Assembly: GCA_003451635.1 (NCBI GenBank)
Contig: DMAT01000369.1
Location: 1-11,952 of the forward strand
DNA length: 11,952 bases
Source of the DNA: Syntrophus sp. (in: bacteria)
GTDB lineage: Bacteria; Desulfobacterota; Syntrophia; Syntrophales; UBA8958
Direction: 5' to 3'
Part shown: positions 8,413 to 11,952 of the stretch, in pieces
Numbering within the stretch: the stretch's first letter is position 1
How the letters are laid out: the number at the start of each line of letters is the position of its first letter
Program-made: the position numbers and the translations under genes
The notes under the pieces: model-generated
The model's database searches: none
Told to the model about the DNA's origin: nothing
The model's input: only the letters and a program-made list of their open reading frames with translations

Positions 8413-9460
8413 TCATACCAGCGCTGAGTCATTCAATATCATCGCTAAGGTCTCCCGAGGCGGCGATCTTACCAAGGAAGAGATTATCCGGCTTCTGAAG
8501 ATCACTGATCATGATGACCTGCAAAAGCTCTTTGCCGCTGCCGATGCCGTAAGGGAACGATTTGTCGGTCCAGAAGTTTTTTTGCGGGGGATCATTGAAT
8601 TTTCCAACTTTTGTGAACGCAACTGCCTTTACTGCGGCCTGAGAAAAGGAAACAAGGAGCTGAAGCGCTACCGGATCGGGGAAGACGAAATATTGGCCGC
8701 AGCGCACCGCATAAAAGACGCCGGCATCGCCACGATTGTTCTTCAGTCCGGGGAAGATCCATTCTATGCAACTGACGTCCTTTGTCTTCTTATCCAACGC
8801 ATCAAGGAAGAAACGGCCCTGATTATCACCCTCTCCATCGGCGAGAGACCATACGAAGACTATGCTGCCCTTAAAAGAGCAGGCGCGGACCGCTATCTGT
8901 TGAAACATGAAACAGTTTCCCGAGAGCTCTATGCCAGGTTGCGCCCCGGCTGCCGCTATGAAAACCGGCGGCAATGCCTCGCATGGTTGAAGAAATTGGG
9001 CTACGAGGTGGGTACAGGCTGCATGGTCGGGCTTCCCGGACAGGACGTGGCCAGCCTTGCCGAAGATATCCTCTTTGTAAAAGAAATTGACGCCGACATG
9101 CTCGGTATCGGACCCTTTATTGCCCATCCGCTAACGCCGCTAGCCCTTTATCCCAACGGCAGCCTCGATATGACGCTAAAGATGCTGGCAATTACACGCC
9201 TGCTGACAAAGTCCACAAATATCCCGGCAACGACGGCCCTGGCGACAATCGATCCACAGGCATGGACCAGGGCTTTTAATGCCGGCGCCAATGTCATCAT
9301 GCCGGATTTTACCCCTTTTTCTTACAAAAGATTCTATGATATTTATCCGGGAAGAAGCTCGAAGGCGCTCAATATTCATGATTTTCTGGAAGTCCTGGAA
9401 AGAGAGCTGGCCGGTAACGGTCGGGTTATCGGCGCCGGTAGCGGTTACCGGAATAAATGA
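8387..9460 (+). CDS. hydE: [FeFe]-hydrogenase maturase HydE (radical SAM)
   Basis: A 357-residue radical-SAM protein that acts on the HydG-derived iron-CO-CN-cysteine synthon during assembly of the diiron centre. The SAM cluster motif is C76-x3-C80-x2-C83 in NFCERNCLYCGLRKGN. Downstream landmarks typical of HydE are LQSGEDPF (119-126), LKHET (172-176), GCMVGLPGQ (211-219), GIGPFIAHPLTPL (240-252) and NVIMPDFTP (302-310). The C-terminal part, where Thermotoga HydE has three cysteines for an extra cluster, reads YPGRSSKALNIHDF with no cysteine, so that site is absent; it is regarded as dispensable in the family. The start overlaps hydG by 26 nt and has a strong upstream GGGGAG. The similar protein BioB is less likely given the neighbours and motifs. 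This is the last gene of the hydrogenase run. Confidence 0.96.
   Translation: MGKETSISDHTSAESFNIIAKVSRGGDLTKEEIIRLLKITDHDDLQKLFAAADAVRERFVGPEVFLRGIIEFSNFCERNCLYCGLRKGNKELKRYRIGEDEILAAAHRIKDAGIATIVLQSGEDPFYATDVLCLLIQRIKEETALIITLSIGERPYEDYAALKRAGADRYLLKHETVSRELYARLRPGCRYENRRQCLAWLKKLGYEVGTGCMVGLPGQDVASLAEDILFVKEIDADMLGIGPFIAHPLTPLALYPNGSLDMTLKMLAITRLLTKSTNIPATTALATIDPQAWTRAFNAGANVIMPDFTPFSYKRFYDIYPGRSSKALNIHDFLEVLERELAGNGRVIGAGSGYRNK
9435..9451 (+). other. Small perfect hairpin at the hydE 3' end
   Basis: CCGGTA, a 5-nt loop, then TACCGG: a 6-bp stem within the last hydE codons. A T5 run occurs only at 9481-9485, about 30 nt later, so this is not a classical intrinsic terminator for either converging gene. 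It could help end or stabilise transcripts at this tail-to-tail junction, whose gap is only 29 nt. Confidence 0.25.
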
Positions 9461-9489
9461 AACGACGACAGTGCCCGCCGTTTTTCATT

Positions 9490-10647
9490 TTATATGGGTA
9501 CCTCAAGGATAATCTTCGTACCCTTGCCTGTTGCTGATTTAACAGTCAGGCTCCCTTCGATCGATTCCGCCCTTTCCTGCATGATAGCCAGACCCAGGCA
9601 TAATCTGCCGTCAAAATTGATTTTCTTCTTATCAATGTCAAATCCTTTGCCTTTGTCGGTTATCGTAAATCGCACCATTTTCCCCTTGCTGACTGATAGC
9701 TCCACGCACGATGTGTCGGCATGTTTGATGGAATTGTTTACCGCTTCCTGAATGATCCTGTAAATGATGATTTCTGTCTGCAGGGGCCATCTGTTCTCTA
9801 ATTTTTCGCCCGAGATGACCACATCCACGCCTGTTCGCAACTTGCATTGCTGACCATACCATTTCAATGCGGCAAAAATGCCGAAATTATCAAGGACCGT
9901 TGGGCGAAGGTCCGATATGATCGTATGCAGTTGATCCCCCAACCTTTCCACCATACTCAGCGCATCATCAAGTCTCGAAACCGTCTTCTCTTCAGTCTGT
10001 CCGTTTAGCTGAAGTTTAGTCAGGTTAAGACTCATGCTCAGGGAGGTCAGATTCTGACCAAAATCGTCATGCAGTATTGCCGCCAGGTTCCTCTTCTCGG
10101 CCTCTTCCATTTCTGCCAGTCTTCTATTGAGTTCCCTGATTTTCCGGTATGATTCCATCTGTTTATCCTCTGCATGCTTGCGTGCGGTGATGTCACGGAT
10201 ATTGCACTGGATCACTTTGGTCTGGTCCACGAGGTAAACATTGCTTACAAACTCCACGGCAATGGGCTGCCCACCGATGGTTTCCAGCGGTAAATCCTCA
10301 TAACGGATATAATCGTTATCTTGCAGGGTCTTGAAAGCGTCCTTGGATGCGGCAATGTCTTTGAAGGCGCCAAGTTCCCATATACGCCGTCCATGCACTG
10401 CCTCGTAAGAATAACCGAGTAAATGCAGTAGGAAAGGATTGACATCAACTATCTTGCCCGTATCGGCTTCGAGAATCAGGATACCGTCTTTGGCTGATTC
10501 AAAAAGCCGCCGGTAGCGTTTCTCGGAATCTTGCAGCGCCTCCCCGGACCTCTCATTTTCCAGCAGCGTTTCGTCAAGCAGGGCAACTCGCCTGTTCAGT
10601 TCGCTGTTGGCGTCGCTGATTTTGGTTACGGCATTTGTTGCTAACAT
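9490..10647 (-). CDS. PAS sensor histidine kinase, NarX/DegS-type (HisKA_3)
   Basis: A 385-residue soluble kinase with no membrane segment. Order: coiled-coil-like N-terminus, a PAS domain (about 40-157), a helical linker, a HisKA_3 dimerisation domain with phosphoacceptor His193 in AAILHDDFGQNL, and a HATPase domain with N-box EAVNNSIKHA (301-310), G1 DKGKGFD (331-337) and G2 GLAIMQER (352-359). This class phosphorylates NarL/LuxR-type regulators; one lies divergently at 10969. The PAS domain is about 82% identical to that of the diguanylate cyclase at 271-1332. Start choice: ATG at 10647 has GAGG 8 nt upstream and gives an N-terminus resembling the cyclase; an in-frame ATG at 10695 would add 16 residues but has no clear ribosome site. 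A strong GGGGAGG also sits 7 nt before an in-frame ATT codon at 10662. The signal sensed is unknown. Confidence 0.93.
   Translation of the reverse strand: MLATNAVTKISDANSELNRRVALLDETLLENERSGEALQDSEKRYRRLFESAKDGILILEADTGKIVDVNPFLLHLLGYSYEAVHGRRIWELGAFKDIAASKDAFKTLQDNDYIRYEDLPLETIGGQPIAVEFVSNVYLVDQTKVIQCNIRDITARKHAEDKQMESYRKIRELNRRLAEMEEAEKRNLAAILHDDFGQNLTSLSMSLNLTKLQLNGQTEEKTVSRLDDALSMVERLGDQLHTIISDLRPTVLDNFGIFAALKWYGQQCKLRTGVDVVISGEKLENRWPLQTEIIIYRIIQEAVNNSIKHADTSCVELSVSKGKMVRFTITDKGKGFDIDKKKINFDGRLCLGLAIMQERAESIEGSLTVKSATGKGTKIILEVPI
10177..10530 (-). repeat. PAS-module copy B (inverted partner at 403-756)
   Basis: The histidine-kinase half of the PAS duplication. It is gap-free against 403-756 on the opposite strand, about 82% identical in both bases and residues by hand count. 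Similarity weakens sharply after the IRDI(S/T)xRK end of the PAS domain, where one protein continues into GGDEF and the other into HisKA_3, and is lower in the N-terminal helix. Confidence 0.85.
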
Positions 10648-10968
10648 AGTCTCAACCTCAATGAATTTACCTCCCCGCTGACAAATGCTTTTCATACAAG
10701 ATGTTGCAAAGCAAGGAACTTGCCAATAATGAAGTAAATTCGGAAGTTTGTATTCATCATTTAATAACAGGGGATTAGATCAATAGGAGAGAATGGCAGC
10801 TAAGTAGGGAATGACTTGCATGACCTCAATATTTGGCGGAACCTCAACATATTGAGGGATGCTTTAAAGAACGGATTAACTTATCGATGATCTTTAGTTG
10901 CTGAATTTGGGAAAATATGTAAGATTACAAATAATAAGCGATCATAAAAAGATTCTTCAGGTGCACAT
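10648..10968. promoter_or_regulatory. Divergent intergenic region between kinase and response regulator
   Basis: This AT-rich gap of about 320 nt should contain promoters for both divergent genes. Visible content: the kinase ribosome sites (10656-10659 and 10670-10676, read on the minus strand); a 9-bp inverted repeat at 10824-10857; and a weak promoter-like pair for the regulator (TTGCTG, 16 nt, TAAGAT, about 10900-10930). No convincing strong sigma70 or sigma54 site was found, and no further gene. Confidence 0.5.
10824..10857. promoter_or_regulatory. 9-bp inverted repeat with internal direct half-site (candidate operator)
   Basis: CCTCAATAT at 10824-10832 and its exact reverse complement ATATTGAGG at 10849-10857 are separated by 16 nt. 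A further direct copy of ACCTCAA sits inside the spacer (10841-10847; first copy 10823-10829, 18 bp apart). It lies about 110 nt before the response-regulator start, in the divergent promoter region, which suits a dimer-binding site, possibly for that regulator itself. No T-run follows, so it is not a terminator. The binding partner is inferred. Confidence 0.45.
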
Positions 10969-11622
10969 ATGCCGATCAAGGTAATTGTTGTCGATGATCA
11001 TGCCGTTATCCGTGAAGGACTGGAGATGCTTCTGCAAAGCGATCCCGACATAAAGGTTATTGCGACCTGTAAAACGGGAATAGATGCCATATCCGAGATA
11101 CGCAAACTCAAGCCGGATGTTGTTGTCATGGATATATCCATGCCTGATATGGACGGCATTGAGGCAACAAGGCATCTTGCAGAGTTAGAATTGTCGGCAA
11201 AGGTAATCATCCTTTCCATGCACGGATCAACAGAATATGTACAACGGGCTCTTAAGGCCGGTGCCGTAGGCTATCTTCTCAAACAATCCGCCGGCATGGA
11301 AGTTATCAAGGCTGTCAAGGCTGTCAATGCGGGAAAGCGTTATTTGAGCGAGAAGATTGCCGATATAATGTTTGATAATTATGTCGGGAAGCTGAAACCT
11401 GCCTGGCGGGAACAGCCACTGGAGAAGCTGAGCCAGCGCGAGCGCGATGTACTGAAATTAATCGTGGAAGGGCGATCAAATCAGACAATAGCCGAACTGC
11501 TCAGTATTTCAAAAAAAACTGTTGAAACCTACAAAGTCCGCATCATGAATAAACTGGACATCCATGATCTGCCCTCACTGGTCAAGTTTGCGATCCAGCA
11601 AGGATTGACATCCATCGAATAA
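10969..11622 (+). CDS. NarL/LuxR-type response regulator
   Basis: A 217-residue DNA-binding regulator. The receiver domain (1-120) has acidic pocket D9/D10, phosphorylation site Asp55 (VVMDISMPDMDG), switch Ser83 (ILSMH) and Lys105 (YLLKQ), so it should be phosphorylatable. A linker leads to a LuxR-type helix-turn-helix (about 152-210) with LSQRERDVLKLI and the recognition segment SISKKTVETYKVRIMNKL. AGG about 7 nt before the ATG serves as ribosome site. It is divergent from the HisKA_3 kinase at 9490-10647, its likely partner. Its targets are unknown; its own promoter region, the PAS-bearing genes and the hydrogenase genes are candidates by proximity only. Confidence 0.95.
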   Translation: MPIKVIVVDDHAVIREGLEMLLQSDPDIKVIATCKTGIDAISEIRKLKPDVVVMDISMPDMDGIEATRHLAELELSAKVIILSMHGSTEYVQRALKAGAVGYLLKQSAGMEVIKAVKAVNAGKRYLSEKIADIMFDNYVGKLKPAWREQPLEKLSQRERDVLKLIVEGRSNQTIAELLSISKKTVETYKVRIMNKLDIHDLPSLVKFAIQQGLTSIE

Positions 11623-11680
11623 AACCATCTGATTTCCAAAAAGCTTCCAATATGGGTTCTTAAGACACGACCTCTGCAAG

Positions 11681-11735
11681 TCAAAATATCCCCTCATGAT
11701 TTGTCAAACATCCTGACATGATTTGTCAAAGTATC
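11681..11735 (+). repeat. Three tandem TCAAA-(1-2 nt)-ATCC-like units, 22-23 bp apart
   Basis: TCAAA occurs at 11681, 11704 and 11726, each followed within 2-3 nt by TATCC, CATCC or TATCC. The last two units extend to a perfect 14-bp direct repeat, CATGATTTGTCAAA, at 11695-11708 and 11717-11730 (22-bp period). The spacing of about two helical turns would put bound proteins on the same DNA face. The repeats lie 80-130 nt upstream of the next response-regulator gene. This may be an operator cluster; the factor is unknown. Confidence 0.45.
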
Positions 11736-11810
11736 CTGGCTGACACGATTATCCGGACACATTAGATTAACGCCAAAGGAAGATCACGGTTATTTCGAAA
11801 TGAGGCGGAT

Positions 11811-11952
11811 GTGTCAAAAACTATTTTAATTGTCGATGACAACAAGAACGTGGCCGAACTTATTCAGGACTGGCTGGAACTCGTCTTCCCCGATTATTCC
11901 ACGGTTGCAGTCGCATCCGGTGTGGATGCCATCGATTTTTTCCTAAATGAGT
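11811..11952 (+). CDS. Response-regulator receiver protein, N-terminus (3' truncated by window)
   Basis: A GTG start at 11811 with GAGG (11802-11805) 5 nt upstream opens a frame that runs to the window edge (47 residues). It begins MSKTILIVDDNKNVAELI, the first strand and acidic pocket (D9, D10) of a CheY-like receiver, followed by a helix and a second strand (YSTVAVASGVDAIDFF). The phosphorylated Asp and any output domain lie beyond the window, so its class (single-domain, DNA-binding, or cyclase/phosphodiesterase output) cannot be told. It is on the same strand as the NarL-type regulator, 188 nt downstream, probably with its own promoter. Confidence 0.85.
   Translation, partial: MSKTILIVDDNKNVAELIQDWLELVFPDYSTVAVASGVDAIDFFLNE

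Noticed and set aside
9435..9490. Intrinsic terminator between hydE and the kinase
   Set aside because: The 6-bp hairpin lies about 30 nt from the T-run and inside the coding region, so it does not meet the usual terminator form.
10785..10806. Mini-ORF ATG GCA GCT AAG TAG after AGGAG in the divergent region
   Set aside because: It is only four codons, far from the regulator start and not positioned to couple with it; no support beyond the ribosome-like site.
10900..10930. Clear sigma70 promoter for the NarL-type regulator
   Set aside because: TTGCTG-16-TAAGAT matches the consensus only partly; other similar pairs exist in this AT-rich stretch, so it is recorded only as weak.
1..11952. Mobile element, CRISPR array or phage features
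   Set aside because: No transposase, integrase, spaced repeat array or terminal inverted repeats were seen; the inverted PAS copies are coding domains, not element ends.

Overview
The window reads as chromosomal DNA from a strict anaerobe. The reasons are a complete [FeFe]-hydrogenase locus (structural enzyme plus maturases HydF, HydG and HydE) next to a dense set of signalling genes of the kind common in former deltaproteobacteria, such as Syntrophus/Smithella-like syntrophs. The taxonomic guess is tentative and rests on gene style only; no RNA gene or phylogenetic marker is present.

Layout. Positions 1-3914 (+ strand) carry second-messenger genes: the 3' end of an HD-GYP c-di-GMP phosphodiesterase-type gene, a PAS-GGDEF diguanylate cyclase, and a membrane-anchored triple-GAF class III adenylate cyclase. 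Positions 3964-9460 (+) carry hydA-hydF-hydG-hydE, whose reading frames overlap at every junction. The two blocks share a strand and are separated by only 49 nt, in which I see no terminator or convincing promoter, so one long transcript is possible. Positions 9490-10647 (- strand) carry a PAS histidine kinase of the NarX/DegS type, convergent with hydE. It is divergent from a NarL/LuxR-type response regulator at 10969-11622 (+). A second response regulator begins at 11811 and runs off the window.

How the genes may work together. HydA is a CpI-like, multi-cluster hydrogenase. HydE and HydG are radical-SAM enzymes that make the diiron subcluster of the H-cluster, and HydF is the GTPase scaffold that delivers it. 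No NuoE/NuoF-like subunit is present, so the redox partner (ferredoxin, or NADH subunits encoded elsewhere) is undetermined. The diguanylate cyclase and the histidine kinase, which flank the hydrogenase genes on opposite strands, carry almost the same PAS sensor (about 82% identical in both DNA and protein by hand count). One cue may therefore be read into two outputs: c-di-GMP, and a phosphorelay to the NarL-type regulator. That link, and any control of hydrogenase by these regulators, is inference.

The most notable items are the duplicated inverted PAS modules bracketing the hydrogenase genes, the grouping of c-di-GMP and cAMP enzymes with H2 metabolism, a 4-codon leader ORF just before hydA, a HydE lacking the accessory cysteine cluster, and two small repeat structures in regulator promoter regions. 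No mobile element, CRISPR array, tRNA or rRNA was seen.
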